A stretch of DNA of 64,000 bases, taken from positions 124,001-188,000 of the forward strand of contig NZ_LAQT01000002.1 of assembly GCF_001294205.1 (NCBI RefSeq), read 5' to 3'. A model generated the notes under the pieces. That model saw only the letters and a list, made by a program, of their open reading frames with translations, searched no databases and had not been told where the DNA came from. The translations under genes and the position numbers were made by a program. This document shows positions 56,494 through 64,000 of this stretch, piece after piece. Positions within the stretch are counted from its first letter, which is position 1. Each line of letters begins with the position of its first letter. Source of the DNA: Amantichitinum ursilacus (GTDB taxonomy: Bacteria > Pseudomonadota > Gammaproteobacteria > Burkholderiales > Chitinibacteraceae).

Positions 56494-57242
56494 TGCGCGG
56501 TCTCCTTGCGGTTTGCGCGACGGCGGGCAGCGGTGCGAGCCGCCAGCGCGCCGACGGCAGTCATCATCAGCGCCCATTCTTCTGGCTCGGGTACTGGCGC
56601 GGCGAGCGGCATAGGGGCGTCGGACAGATAGGTCAAGCCGATGTTATCGATCAGCCAGCGCTTTCCTGGCCCGCTGGACTGGATTTCAAGCCGATCGATC
56701 GGCGTGGTGGCAAAGGAAGAGTCAAACCAACTGAAGTGGGTATCGCTTAGATTGACGGTAAACGTGCCCACCACGGCGTTGTTACGATAACCAACGAGGG
56801 TGAGCGTGCTGCTACTGAAACTGCCATTGCCCAGACTAGCGGTAAACGCCGCAGCCTCCACGCCACTGAATAGAAAAGGCGTGGCTTCATGCAGCTCAAA
56901 ATCCGCCATATAAAAGTTATTGATGCTAAGGGCGCTGGCAAGATAGTACGTGTTCGTCAGCGCATATTGCGAAGAGGGAAAAACCAGAGAAGCACCATAA
57001 ACGCTCTGATAACCCGCCGCAGTGACCAGGGCATAGTTGGTATCGCCGAACTCACTCAGGCCCAGCAGATTCCAGTAACGCGTGTTACCTGCGGCATCGG
57101 TGCCCTGAAACGTCGGTTTAACCGCATTCCAGCCTGATGGCGGTGTGGAGGTTACCACCGCGCCATCAAAGGTTATCGCGTGCGCGCCAGCCGCTAACAG
57201 CAGGCTGGATAAAGCAAGGCAAGTCTTGTGTTGCAGCTGCAT
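56490..57242 (-). CDS. PEP-CTERM sorting domain protein (second of a pair)
   Basis: A 250-residue exported protein with a signal peptide (MQLQHKTCLALSSLLLAAGAHA) and a beta-rich middle with an NPCBM/lectin-like look (ADFELHEATPFLFSGVEAAA, TLVGYRNNAVVGTFTVNLSD, FATTPIDRLEIQSS). The end, VPEPEEWALMMTAVGALAA, then an Arg-rich RTAARRR tail, is a PEP-CTERM signal. GGAG precedes the start. ATGA overlap with the next gene shows the two are translated together and probably act together. The middle pattern resembles that of the downstream partner. Function unknown. Confidence 0.85.
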   Translation of the reverse strand: MQLQHKTCLALSSLLLAAGAHAITFDGAVVTSTPPSGWNAVKPTFQGTDAAGNTRYWNLLGLSEFGDTNYALVTAAGYQSVYGASLVFPSSQYALTNTYYLASALSINNFYMADFELHEATPFLFSGVEAAAFTASLGNGSFSSSTLTLVGYRNNAVVGTFTVNLSDTHFSWFDSSFATTPIDRLEIQSSGPGKRWLIDNIGLTYLSDAPMPLAAPVPEPEEWALMMTAVGALAARTAARRRANRKETAQ

Positions 57243-57587
57243 TTTGCTCTCCGTTCATGGTTGAAAAACGCTCCGCTTTTGCAGCGGGCTACGTTCTTAT
57301 TAGTGATAATTTCATTTGGAGAAAGCAAAATTGGCATTTTAAAACAACAAAAACGCTGGGCGGTTAATTTTGATGTAAGTGATGAGGTTGGCCTCACGGT
57401 TTTTGTGCGATAGCCGTGGTATTTCCGGGCACAGACGTTCGGCCTTAGGGGGCAGGCTGCGGCAAAGGCGGCAGTGCCTCCGCTGCGATGCGCCGGGCCT
57501 CGCACACACGTCCATCCGCGGTTTGACTCGGCTTGGCGCGACGGCCTACAATCCCCCTCTTTTTGCAATTTGTGTCTGGTGCTTTGA
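57243..57587. other. Intergenic region between divergent PEP-CTERM genes and tpiA
   Basis: 345 bp without a gene. The part at 57295-57375 is much richer in A and T than its surroundings. A small TGAGG-TTGG-CCTCA hairpin followed by CGGTTTTT lies near 57382-57403. The tpiA promoter occupies the right end. No clear promoter for the PEP-CTERM pair was found. Confidence 0.5.
57523..57552 (+). promoter_or_regulatory. tpiA: Sigma-70 promoter of tpiA
   Basis: TTGACT (57523-57528), an 18-bp spacer, then TACAAT (57547-57552): 5 of 6 at each hexamer, 36 bp before the start codon. Confidence 0.7.
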
Positions 57588-58298
57588 GTGGCTAAACAGC
57601 TGGTCGTGGGTAACTGGAAAATGCATGGCAGCGTCGGGCAGATCCGCTCGGTATTGCCAGAGCTGGTGCGGGCTGAGCTGGGTGCCAACGTGGCGGTCTG
57701 TGTTCCGTATCCGTATTTGTCACTGGCCAAGAGCCTGCTGGCTGATACGCCGATCCAGCTGGGTGCGCAGGATTTGTGCGAACACCATATCGGCGCATAT
57801 ACCGGTGAAGTCTCCGGTGCCATGCTTGCCGACGTGGGCTGTGAAATGGTCATCGTCGGGCATTCCGAACGACGCAACTATTTTGCCGAAACCAGCGAAA
57901 CCGCCGCGCGCAAAGTTAAAGCCGCGCTCGATGCCGGTCTGTGGCCGGTGTATTGCGTGGGCGAAACCCAGCAGCAACGCGCCGATGGCGTGGCCAGAGA
58001 CGTAATTGCAGACGAACTGAAGGTTCTGGCCGGCGTACCCACCAGCCTGTATGCGGTTGCATACGAGCCATCGTGGGCCGTGGGTACGGGTGTGGTGGCC
58101 ACACCCGAGCAGATCGCCGAGATGCACGCCTTTATCAAGCAGACGTTATCACCACACACTTGTGTGTTGTACGGCGGCAGCGTCAAAGGCACCAACGCCG
58201 CCCAAACCATGGCGACGGATGGGGTAGACGGCGTTCTGGTAGGGGGTGCGGCGCTTTCGGCAACCGAGTTTTTACGGATTTGTCGCGCAGCACATTAA
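57588..58298 (+). CDS. tpiA: Triosephosphate isomerase
   Basis: A 236-residue glycolytic enzyme interconverting dihydroxyacetone phosphate and glyceraldehyde 3-phosphate. N9 and K11 (VGNWKM), the His in IVGHSERR, and the Glu in AYEPSWAVGTG form the active site, and LYGGSVKGTNA and GVLVGGAAL bind phosphate. It is about 15 residues shorter than E. coli TpiA. The start is GTG 57588; no strong ribosome-binding site is visible. tpiA-secG-tRNA-Leu-nuo is a conserved order. Confidence 0.97.
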   Translation: MAKQLVVGNWKMHGSVGQIRSVLPELVRAELGANVAVCVPYPYLSLAKSLLADTPIQLGAQDLCEHHIGAYTGEVSGAMLADVGCEMVIVGHSERRNYFAETSETAARKVKAALDAGLWPVYCVGETQQQRADGVARDVIADELKVLAGVPTSLYAVAYEPSWAVGTGVVATPEQIAEMHAFIKQTLSPHTCVLYGGSVKGTNAAQTMATDGVDGVLVGGAALSATEFLRICRAAH

Positions 58299-58341
58299 AG
58301 AAAATGAAACCTTGCGCTGCATCAAAACAAGCCGCGTAAGA

Positions 58342-58370
58342 TTGCAAAAATACCGCGTCGGCGCTAGAAT
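58342..58370 (+). promoter_or_regulatory. secG: Sigma-70 promoter of secG
   Basis: TTGCAA (58342-58347), a 17-bp spacer, TAGAAT (58365-58370), 23 bp before the secG start. Confidence 0.65.
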
Positions 58371-58393
58371 TCGCGCCGCATTGAAGAGAAAAG

Positions 58394-58729
58394 ATGGAAA
58401 TCCTTAAAACCCTCGTTTTGATTGTGAACGTTGCATCGGCCCTGTCGATGATCGTTCTGGTCCTGATGCAACACGGCAAAGGCGCTGACATGGGCGCTGC
58501 GTTCGGTAGTGGCTCTGCGGGCAGCCTGTTTGGCTCGTCCGGTTCCGCCAACTTCCTGAGCCGTACCACTGCCGTGCTGGCAACCGTCTTTTTTGCAAGC
58601 TGTCTGGGTCTGGTTGTACTGATGACACCGGGTAAGTCTTCGTCGCTGGGTGTGATGGGTGATGTCAAAGCCGCAGCGTCCGCGCCGGCTTCCGCTTCTG
58701 CCCCTGCTCAGAACAAGATTCCTGAATAA
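58394..58729 (+). CDS. secG: Preprotein translocase subunit SecG
   Basis: A 111-residue inner-membrane subunit of SecYEG with two helices: TLVLIVNVASALSMIVLVLM and TTAVLATVFFASCLGLVVLM. Between them is the cytoplasmic QHGKGADMGAAFGSGSAGSLFG block that identifies SecG. The tail is Ala/Ser/Pro-rich. The following tRNA-Leu gene probably shares its transcript. Confidence 0.96.
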   Translation: MEILKTLVLIVNVASALSMIVLVLMQHGKGADMGAAFGSGSAGSLFGSSGSANFLSRTTAVLATVFFASCLGLVVLMTPGKSSSLGVMGDVKAAASAPASASAPAQNKIPE

Positions 58730-58773
58730 GCGTTTTTGACGCTCTATCGGGTTGTAAAGCAGTAACTGGTCTG

Positions 58774-58858
58774 GCCGACATGGTGGAATTGGTAGACACG
58801 CTATCTTGAGGGGGTAGTGGCTGCGGCCGTGAGAGTTCGAGTCTCTCTGTCGGCACCA
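58774..58858 (+). tRNA. tRNA-Leu (anticodon GAG)
   Basis: An 85-nt gene including encoded CCA. Acceptor stem GCCGACA (58774-58780) pairs with TGTCGGC (58848-58854), followed by A and CCA. The D arm contains GGTGGAATTGGTAGACAC. The anticodon loop CTTGAGG gives GAG. A long variable arm precedes the T arm with GTTCGAGTC. It lies between secG and nuoA, a position where a Leu(GAG) tRNA is commonly found. Confidence 0.96.
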
Positions 58859-58870
58859 TTAGATACAAAG

Positions 58871-58902
58871 AAAACGCGCTGGGAACCTGCCCGGCGTTTT
58901 TT
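58871..58902 (+). terminator. Terminator after tRNA-Leu
   Basis: AAAACGC (58871-58877) and GCGTTTT (58894-58900) with an inner GGG/CCC pairing, then further T residues. It separates tpiA-secG-tRNA from the nuo operon. Confidence 0.8.
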
Positions 58903-58991
58903 CAGGCTTTATAAAATAATTAAAAAATTGATCAATTCAATCGCAAGCGCATTTTCTAATTCAATCTGTTGAGATTCTGCCGGGGATCGAC

Positions 58992-59360
58992 ATGCTACAG
59001 AATTACTTCCCCATACTGCTTTTCATCATCATTGGCACCGTCGCAGGTGCGGGTCTGATGACGTTGGGCGGTGTGTTCAGCAAGTTGTTGGGTACTGACA
59101 AACCCGATCCAGAAAAACTCTCCCCGTACGAGTGTGGCTTCGAAGCCTTCGAAGACGCGCGCATCCAGTTCGATGTCCGCTACTACCTCGTCGCCATCCT
59201 GTTTATCCTGTTCGATCTTGAAGTGGCCTTTCTGGTGCCGTGGGCGCTCGTGCTCAAGGAGATCGGCTCTTTCGGTTTCTTTTCCATGTTGATCTTCCTG
59301 GCCATCCTGGTCGTGGGCTTTGCCTACGAGTGGATGAAGGGCGCGCTGGAGTGGGAGTAA
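58992..59360 (+). CDS. nuoA: NADH-quinone oxidoreductase subunit A
   Basis: A 122-residue membrane subunit of complex I with three helices ([19 protein letters not shown] first). [20 protein letters not shown] is the diagnostic NuoA loop. First gene of the nuo operon. The AT-rich region before it (58905-58960) contains a 12-bp palindrome AATTGATCAATT and a TCTAAT box (58955-58960), but no convincing -35. Confidence 0.97.
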   Translation: MLQNYFPILLFIIIGTVAGAGLMTLGGVFSKLLGTDKPDPEKLSPYECGFEAFEDARIQFDVRYYLVAILFILFDLEVAFLVPWALVLKEIGSFGFFSMLIFLAILVVGFAYEWMKGALEWE

Positions 59361-59364
59361 AGCG

Positions 59365-59871
59365 ATGACTGCAGCAACGCAAAGCCTTGAAAAGGGTTTT
59401 ATCACGACATCCGTCGACACCGTTATCAACTGGGCGCGCACGGGCTCGCTTTGGCCGATGACGTTTGGTCTGGCCTGTTGTGCCGTAGAAATGATGCACG
59501 CTGGTGCGGCGCGTTATGACCTTGACCGCTTCGGTATCGTGTTTCGTCCGTCGCCGCGTCAGTCTGACTTGATGATCGTCGCCGGTACGCTGTGCAACAA
59601 GATGGCCCCCGCGCTGCGTAAGGTGTACGACCAGATGCCGGAACCGCGCTGGGTGCTGTCGATGGGCTCCTGTGCCAACGGTGGTGGTTATTACCACTAC
59701 TCGTATTCGGTGGTGCGCGGCTGTGATCGCATCGTTCCGGTTGATATCTACGTACCGGGTTGCCCGCCGACGGCCGAAGCGCTGTTGTACGGTCTGATCC
59801 AGATGCAGAACAAGATCAAGCGCACCAACACCATCGCCCGGGCGCGTCAGCTCGAGCAGGCGCACGGCTGA
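59365..59871 (+). CDS. nuoB: NADH-quinone oxidoreductase subunit B
   Basis: A 168-residue peripheral-arm subunit that holds cluster N2, the last Fe-S centre before quinone. The four ligands are C38 and C39 (LACCAVEMM), C103 (GSCANGGG) and C133 (VPGCPP). It begins 4 bp after nuoA. Cytoplasmic face of the membrane. Confidence 0.98.
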   Translation: MTAATQSLEKGFITTSVDTVINWARTGSLWPMTFGLACCAVEMMHAGAARYDLDRFGIVFRPSPRQSDLMIVAGTLCNKMAPALRKVYDQMPEPRWVLSMGSCANGGGYYHYSYSVVRGCDRIVPVDIYVPGCPPTAEALLYGLIQMQNKIKRTNTIARARQLEQAHG

Positions 59872-59879
59872 GGTACATC

Positions 59880-60479
59880 GTGGCTAAAACCCTGAATCAA
59901 CTGATTGAAGACATCCAGCGCGTGCTGGGCGCAGAGCGTATCAATTCGCTCAAGACGCGCCTGGATGAAGTAACGCTGGAAGTGCCGGCTGCCAAGTTTA
60001 TCGAGGCTGCAACGCTGCTGCGTGATGACCCCGCGCTGCGTTTCGAAGCCTGTGTGGACTTGTGCGGCGTGGATTACAGCGCGTATCGCGATGGCTTGTG
60101 GGAAGGTCTGCGCTTTGCGTCCGTGGCCCATCTGTTGTCGTACACGCACAATATCCGCCTGCGTTTGCGCGTGTTTTGCACCGATGATGATTTTCCGGTA
60201 TTGCCGTCGCTGATCGATATCTGGCCGGGCGTTAACTGGTTTGAGCGTGAATCGTTTGACCTGTACGGCATCATTTATCAAGGCCACCCTGATCTGCGTC
60301 GTTTGCTGACGGACTATGGCTTTGTCGGCCATCCGTTCCGCAAAGACTTCCCGGTCAGCGGTTACGTTGAAATGCGTTATGACCCGGAGCAAGCCCGGGT
60401 GATTTACCAGCCGGTCACCATCGACCCGCGCGAAAACACGCCGCGCATCATTCGCGAGGAGAACTACGGTGGCGTCTGA
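59880..60479 (+). CDS. nuoC: NADH-quinone oxidoreductase subunit C
   Basis: A 199-residue peripheral subunit (30-kDa type) of complex [21 protein letters not shown] and the C-terminal [15 protein letters not shown] are the family signature. The start is GTG 59880 with GAGG 6 bp upstream, 8 bp after nuoB. nuoC and nuoD are separate genes here, unlike the fused nuoCD of E. coli. Its end overlaps nuoD by 11 bp. Confidence 0.97.
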   Translation: MAKTLNQLIEDIQRVLGAERINSLKTRLDEVTLEVPAAKFIEAATLLRDDPALRFEACVDLCGVDYSAYRDGLWEGLRFASVAHLLSYTHNIRLRLRVFCTDDDFPVLPSLIDIWPGVNWFERESFDLYGIIYQGHPDLRRLLTDYGFVGHPFRKDFPVSGYVEMRYDPEQARVIYQPVTIDPRENTPRIIREENYGGV

Positions 60480-61725
60480 AATCCGTAATTACACGCTGAA
60501 CTTTGGCCCGCAACACCCGGCCGCGCACGGTGTGTTGCGCCTGGTGCTGGAGCTGGATGGTGAAGTCGTAGAGCGCGCCGATCCGCACATCGGTCTGCTG
60601 CATCGCGCCACCGAAAAGCTGGCTGAAACCAAGACTTATATTCAATCGCTGCCGTATATGGACCGTCTCGACTATGTGTCGATGATGTCCAACGAGCACG
60701 CCTATTGCATGGCTATCGAGCGCCTGTTGGGCCTCGATGTGCCGCTGCGCGCGCAGTACATCCGTGTGATGTTCGACGAGATCACCCGTATCCTGAACCA
60801 CTTGATGTGGATCGGCTCGCACGGTCTGGATTGCGGCGCGATGACCATCTTTCTGTACGCGTTCCGCGAACGTGAAGATCTGATGGATTGCTACGAGGCA
60901 GTGTCCGGCGCCCGGATGCATGCAGCGTACTACCGTCCGGGTGGCGTGTACCGCGATCTGCCGGAAGAGATGCCCAAGTATCAGGCTTCCAAAGTGCGCA
61001 ACGCTGCCGCCATCAAGCGCCTGAACGAAAACCGCGAAGGTTCGCTGCTCGACTTTATCGACGACTTTACCAAGCGCTTCCCGGGCTACGTCGACGAATA
61101 CGAAACCCTGCTGACTGACAACCGCATCTGGAAGCAACGTACCGTCGGTATCGGTGTGGTCACGCCAGAACGCGCCAAGGCGCTGGGCTTTACCGGCGCG
61201 ATGCTGCGTGGTTCCGGTATCGAGTGGGACATCCGCAAAAAGCAACCGTACGAAGTCTACGACAAGCTTGATTTCGATATCCCGGTGGGCAAAAACGGCG
61301 ATTGCTACGACCGCTATCTGGTGCGCGTCGAAGAAATGCGTCAGTCCAACCACATCATCAAGCAATGTGTGCAATGGCTGCGCGCCAACCCGGGTCCGGT
61401 GATTACCGAGAACCACAAGGTGGCTGCACCGTCGCGTGTTGGCATGAAAACCAACATGGAAGAACTGATCCACCACTTCAAGCTGTTCACCGAAGGCATG
61501 CACGTGCCCGAAGGCGAGGCTTATGCCGCGGTGGAGCATCCGAAGGGTGAGTTCGGCATCTACATGATCTCGGACGGGGCCAACAAGCCGTATCGTCTGA
61601 AGATTCGTGCGCCGGGCTATGTGCATCTGAGCGCGCTCGACGAAATGTCGCGCGGCCACATGCTGTCGGATGTCGTGGCCATTATCGGCACGCAAGATAT
61701 CGTATTTGGTGAGGTGGATCGCTGA
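60469..61725 (+). CDS. nuoD: NADH-quinone oxidoreductase subunit D
   Basis: A 418-residue 49-kDa-type subunit that forms the quinone-reduction site with Nuo[21 protein letters not shown] and [14 protein letters not shown] are the signature segments; the His in GPQHPAAHG and the Tyr-Met region [12 protein letters not shown] line the quinone site. The C-terminal segment [18 protein letters not shown] is conserved. The start is GTG 60469 with GAGGAG upstream. Confidence 0.98.
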   Translation: MASEIRNYTLNFGPQHPAAHGVLRLVLELDGEVVERADPHIGLLHRATEKLAETKTYIQSLPYMDRLDYVSMMSNEHAYCMAIERLLGLDVPLRAQYIRVMFDEITRILNHLMWIGSHGLDCGAMTIFLYAFREREDLMDCYEAVSGARMHAAYYRPGGVYRDLPEEMPKYQASKVRNAAAIKRLNENREGSLLDFIDDFTKRFPGYVDEYETLLTDNRIWKQRTVGIGVVTPERAKALGFTGAMLRGSGIEWDIRKKQPYEVYDKLDFDIPVGKNGDCYDRYLVRVEEMRQSNHIIKQCVQWLRANPGPVITENHKVAAPSRVGMKTNMEELIHHFKLFTEGMHVPEGEAYAAVEHPKGEFGIYMISDGANKPYRLKIRAPGYVHLSALDEMSRGHMLSDVVAIIGTQDIVFGEVDR

Positions 61726-62198
61726 TGTTGTCCAAAGAATCCCTCGCGAAGATCGACCGGGAACTGACCAAGTACCCGGCCGAGCAAAAGCGTTCGGCCC
61801 TGATGTCGGCGCTGCGCATCGCTCAACTCGAACACGGCTGGCTGAGCAACGACGTCGTCGAAGCCGTTGCCGATTACCTTGGCCTGCCCCCGATCGCCGC
61901 CATGGAAGTGGCCACGTTCTACGGCATGTTCAATCGCCAGCCAGTGGGCAAGTTCAAGCTCACGGTCTGTACCAATCTGCCCTGTGCACTGTCGGGCGGC
62001 GCGGACGCCGGCAAATATCTGCAGCAAAAACTCGGCATCGGCTACGGTGAAACCACCGCCGACGGCAAGTTTACGTTGCAGGAAGGGGAGTGTATGGGCG
62101 CTTGCGGCTATGCACCGGTGATGTTGTTCAACAATCACACCATGTGCAATCACATGACCCCGGAAGCCATCGACAAGAAACTGGCGGAGCTCGAATAA
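61725..62198 (+). CDS. nuoE: NADH-quinone oxidoreductase subunit E
   Basis: A 157-residue 24-kDa-type subunit in the NADH-dehydrogenase module, thioredoxin-like fold. C82 and C87 (VCTNLPC) with C123 and C127 (GECMGAC) ligate the 2Fe-2S cluster N1a. The ATG shares its A with the nuoD stop (TGATG), and nuoF begins directly after its stop. Confidence 0.97.
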   Translation: MLSKESLAKIDRELTKYPAEQKRSALMSALRIAQLEHGWLSNDVVEAVADYLGLPPIAAMEVATFYGMFNRQPVGKFKLTVCTNLPCALSGGADAGKYLQQKLGIGYGETTADGKFTLQEGECMGACGYAPVMLFNNHTMCNHMTPEAIDKKLAELE

Positions 62199-63485
62199 AT
62201 GGCGACGTTTGCAAAAGGCGTGGTGTTTGAGGGCGTGGATTTTGACGACCCCAATAGCTGGCGTCTCGAAGAATATGTAAAGCGTGGCGGTTACGCCGGG
62301 CTGCGTCGCATCGCCGACGAAAAACTGACGCAAGACCAGATCATCGCCGAAATGAAACTGTCGGCGCTGCGTGGTCGCGGTGGCGCCGGTTTCCCTACCG
62401 GCCTGAAATGGTCGTTCATGCCGCGTAGCTTTCCGGGTCAGAAATACCTGGTCTGCAATACCGATGAAGGCGAGCCGGGTACCTTTAAAGATCTGGATAT
62501 CATCTGGAACAACCCGCACGCGCTGATCGAAGGCATGATCATCGGCGGTTTCACCATGGGTGCGACCGTTGGTTACAACTATATCCACGGTGAAGTCTTC
62601 GAAGCCTACGAGCGCTTTGAAGAAGCCATCGAAGAAGCCCGCGCTGCCGGTTTCCTCGGTGCCAACATCCTCGGTTGCGGTTTCGACTTCCAGCTGCATG
62701 CGCACCATGGTTATGGCGCGTATATCTGCGGCGAAGAAACTGCACTGCTGGAGTCGCTGGAAGGCAAAAAAGGCCAGCCGCGCTTCAAGCCGCCTTTCCC
62801 CGCCAGCTTTGGTCTGTACGGCAAGCCCACCACGATCAACAACACCGAGACCTATGCGTCGGTGCCGTACATCGTGCGTAACGGCGGCCAGAAATTCCTT
62901 GAGCTGGGCAAGCCCAACAACGGCGGCACCAAGCTGTTCTCGATTTCCGGTCACGTCAATCGTCCGGGCAATTACGAAGTGCCGCTGGGCATGCCATTTG
63001 CCGAACTGCTTGAACTGGCCGGTGGCATGCGCAACGGCAAGAAGTTGAAAGCCGTCATCCCGGGTGGTTCGTCCGCCCCGGTGTTGCCTGCCGACATCAT
63101 GATGAACTGCACCATGGACTTTGATTCGATCGCGAAAGCGGGTTCGATGCTGGGTTCGGGCGCGGTGATCGTGATGGACGAAGACACCTGTATGGTGCGC
63201 GCGCTGGAACGCCTGTCTTATTTCTACTTTGAAGAATCGTGCGGCCAATGTACGCCGTGCCGTGAAGGCACTGGCTGGCTGTATCGCGTGATTCACCGTA
63301 TCGAACACGGCCATGGCCGTCCGGAAGACCTCGATTTGCTGCTGTCGGTTGGCGCCAATATCGCAGGCCGCACGATTTGTGCGCTGGGCGACGCCGCCGT
63401 GATGCCGGTCCAAGGCATGCTCAAACACTTCCGCAGCGAATTCGAATATCACATCGAAAACAAACGCTGCCTGGTGGACCACTGA
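62199..63485 (+). CDS. nuoF: NADH-quinone oxidoreductase subunit F
   Basis: A 428-residue 51-kDa-type subunit that binds NADH and FMN and carries cluster N3. [13 protein letters not shown] is the NADH/FMN loop, [13 protein letters not shown] and [17 protein letters not shown] continue the flavin site. [15 protein letters not shown] together with the Cys in [11 protein letters not shown] supplies the four 4Fe-4S ligands. Adjoins nuoE without a gap. Confidence 0.98.
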   Translation: MATFAKGVVFEGVDFDDPNSWRLEEYVKRGGYAGLRRIADEKLTQDQIIAEMKLSALRGRGGAGFPTGLKWSFMPRSFPGQKYLVCNTDEGEPGTFKDLDIIWNNPHALIEGMIIGGFTMGATVGYNYIHGEVFEAYERFEEAIEEARAAGFLGANILGCGFDFQLHAHHGYGAYICGEETALLESLEGKKGQPRFKPPFPASFGLYGKPTTINNTETYASVPYIVRNGGQKFLELGKPNNGGTKLFSISGHVNRPGNYEVPLGMPFAELLELAGGMRNGKKLKAVIPGGSSAPVLPADIMMNCTMDFDSIAKAGSMLGSGAVIVMDEDTCMVRALERLSYFYFEESCGQCTPCREGTGWLYRVIHRIEHGHGRPEDLDLLLSVGANIAGRTICALGDAAVMPVQGMLKHFRSEFEYHIENKRCLVDH

Positions 63486-63494
63486 GCAAGACCC

Positions 63495-63520
63495 GGCGCG
63501 CCGCACTCGATGCGCGCGCC
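63495..63520 (+). other. Hairpin between nuoF and nuoG
   Basis: GGCGCGC (63495-63501) and GCGCGCC (63514-63520) with a possible inner GCA/TGC extension, in an 87-bp gap. All other nuo genes seen here abut or overlap, so this is an exception. No T-run. Confidence 0.5.
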
Positions 63521-63572
63521 GTGATGCCTTGTCGCTCAAGAATTTTTGAAGAATTAACTGGATCGATCGATC

Positions 63573-64000
63573 ATGCTTGAAGTCGAAATCGACGGTAAGA
63601 AGCTGACAGTGCCCGGTGGCAGCACCGTGATGGACGCCGCCAACTCGGTTGGCGCGTACATCCCGCACTTTTGCTATCACAAAAAACTCTCCATCGCCGC
63701 TAACTGCCGGATGTGTCTGGTCCAGGTCGAGAAAGCGCCCAAGCCGTTGCCCGCCTGTGCCACGCCGGTGACGGACGGCATGAAGGTGTGGACTCACTCC
63801 GACTCCGCCGTCAAGGCGCAAGCGGGCGTGATGGAGTTTTTGCTGATCAACCACCCGCTGGATTGCCCGATTTGCGATCAGGGCGGTGAATGTCAGCTGC
63901 AGGATCTGGCCGTCGGTTATGGCAAGTCCGCTTCGCGCTACGAAGAAGAAAAGCGCTCGGTGGTCAACAAGAACCTGGGCCCGCTGATCTCCACCGACAT
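63573..64000 (+). CDS. nuoG: NADH-quinone oxidoreductase subunit G (3' part outside window)
   Basis: The first 142 residues of the 75-kDa-type subunit. C34, C45, C48 and C62 (FCYHKK, CRMC, PACATP) ligate the 2Fe-2S cluster N1b. H94, C98, C101 and C107 ([16 protein letters not shown]) are the ligands of the His-coordinated 4Fe-4S cluster. The molybdopterin-like remainder lies beyond the right edge. Confidence 0.97.
   Translation, partial: MLEVEIDGKKLTVPGGSTVMDAANSVGAYIPHFCYHKKLSIAANCRMCLVQVEKAPKPLPACATPVTDGMKVWTHSDSAVKAQAGVMEFLLINHPLDCPICDQGGECQLQDLAVGYGKSASRYEEEKRSVVNKNLGPLISTD

Noticed and set aside
58926-58937. FNR/Anr site upstream of nuoA (AATTGATCAATT)
   Set aside because: The half-site TTGAT is present, but the second half at the required 4-bp spacing reads TCAAT and not ATCAA.
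61617-63854. 745-codon open frame on the minus strand opposite nuoE, nuoF and nuoG
   Set aside because: Runs across three genes of a conserved operon; composition is that of an antisense shadow.

Overview
The window is one continuous piece of housekeeping chromosome from a GC-rich Gram-negative bacterium. The gene content and order suggest a betaproteobacterium, probably of the Neisseriales/Chitinibacteraceae kind; the order-level placement is an inference. Supporting points are carA-carB-greA followed by a DUF4149 gene, yhbY, rlmE, ftsH, folP and glmM; tpiA-secG-tRNA-Leu(GAG)-nuoABCDEFG; cyaY facing an LptM-type lipoprotein; a DUF1841 gene; and PEP-CTERM exported proteins. No rRNA, insertion sequence, integrase, prophage or CRISPR array was seen.

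Layout. 1-6.6 kb: a hexose-phosphate mutase (cut at the left edge), nadC, a JmjC/cupin-type oxygenase, a LysE exporter and the isoprenoid block xseB-ispA-dxs. 6.6-8.4 kb: a palindromic repeat pair, proC on the minus strand, and a gene-free stretch of about 770 bp packed with DnaA-box-like sequences. 8.4-16 kb: tRNA hydroxylation gene trhP, an orphan zinc-ribbon gene, an oxidoreductase, a divergent TetR/SDR pair, a chemoreceptor and pssA. 16-31.9 kb: FmdB-like and DUF502 genes, aspS, an orphan gene, a second palindromic repeat pair, glnE, yhdP, a nitrilase-family amidase, tldD, lysP and a 3-hydroxyisobutyryl-CoA hydrolase. 32-40.4 kb: a Bax-inhibitor-1 membrane protein, a DctS/DctR-like two-component system, a ComEA-like protein, hpnC, lptM/cyaY, bepA, DUF1841 and glutathione peroxidase. 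40.7-51.7 kb: carAB, greA, yhbY, rlmE, ftsH, folP, glmM. 51.8-57.2 kb (minus strand): pstSCAB and two PEP-CTERM genes. 57.6-64 kb: tpiA, secG, tRNA-Leu and the start of the complex I operon.

How the genes fit together. Most blocks are conserved functional neighbourhoods: MEP/isoprenoid supply (dxs, ispA) with hpnC further on for squalene or hopanoid synthesis; pyrimidine and arginine precursor synthesis (carAB); RNA quality and membrane proteolysis (yhbY, rlmE, ftsH); high-affinity phosphate uptake; envelope biogenesis (yhdP, lptM, bepA, secG, pssA); and respiration (nuo).

The most unusual signal is at 7762-8277. Three 47-bp elements, plus a degenerate fourth, align without gaps. Each carries two inverted DnaA-box-like 9-mers exactly 38 bp apart, with ACAAG and TGTGT held at fixed internal positions. 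No gene explains it, and it could be a DnaA-titrating or origin-like locus or a family of structured elements. Secondary signals are two loci of paired palindromic REP-like repeats, a divergent TetR operator whose two arms each supply a -35 hexamer, and several strong intercistronic hairpins.
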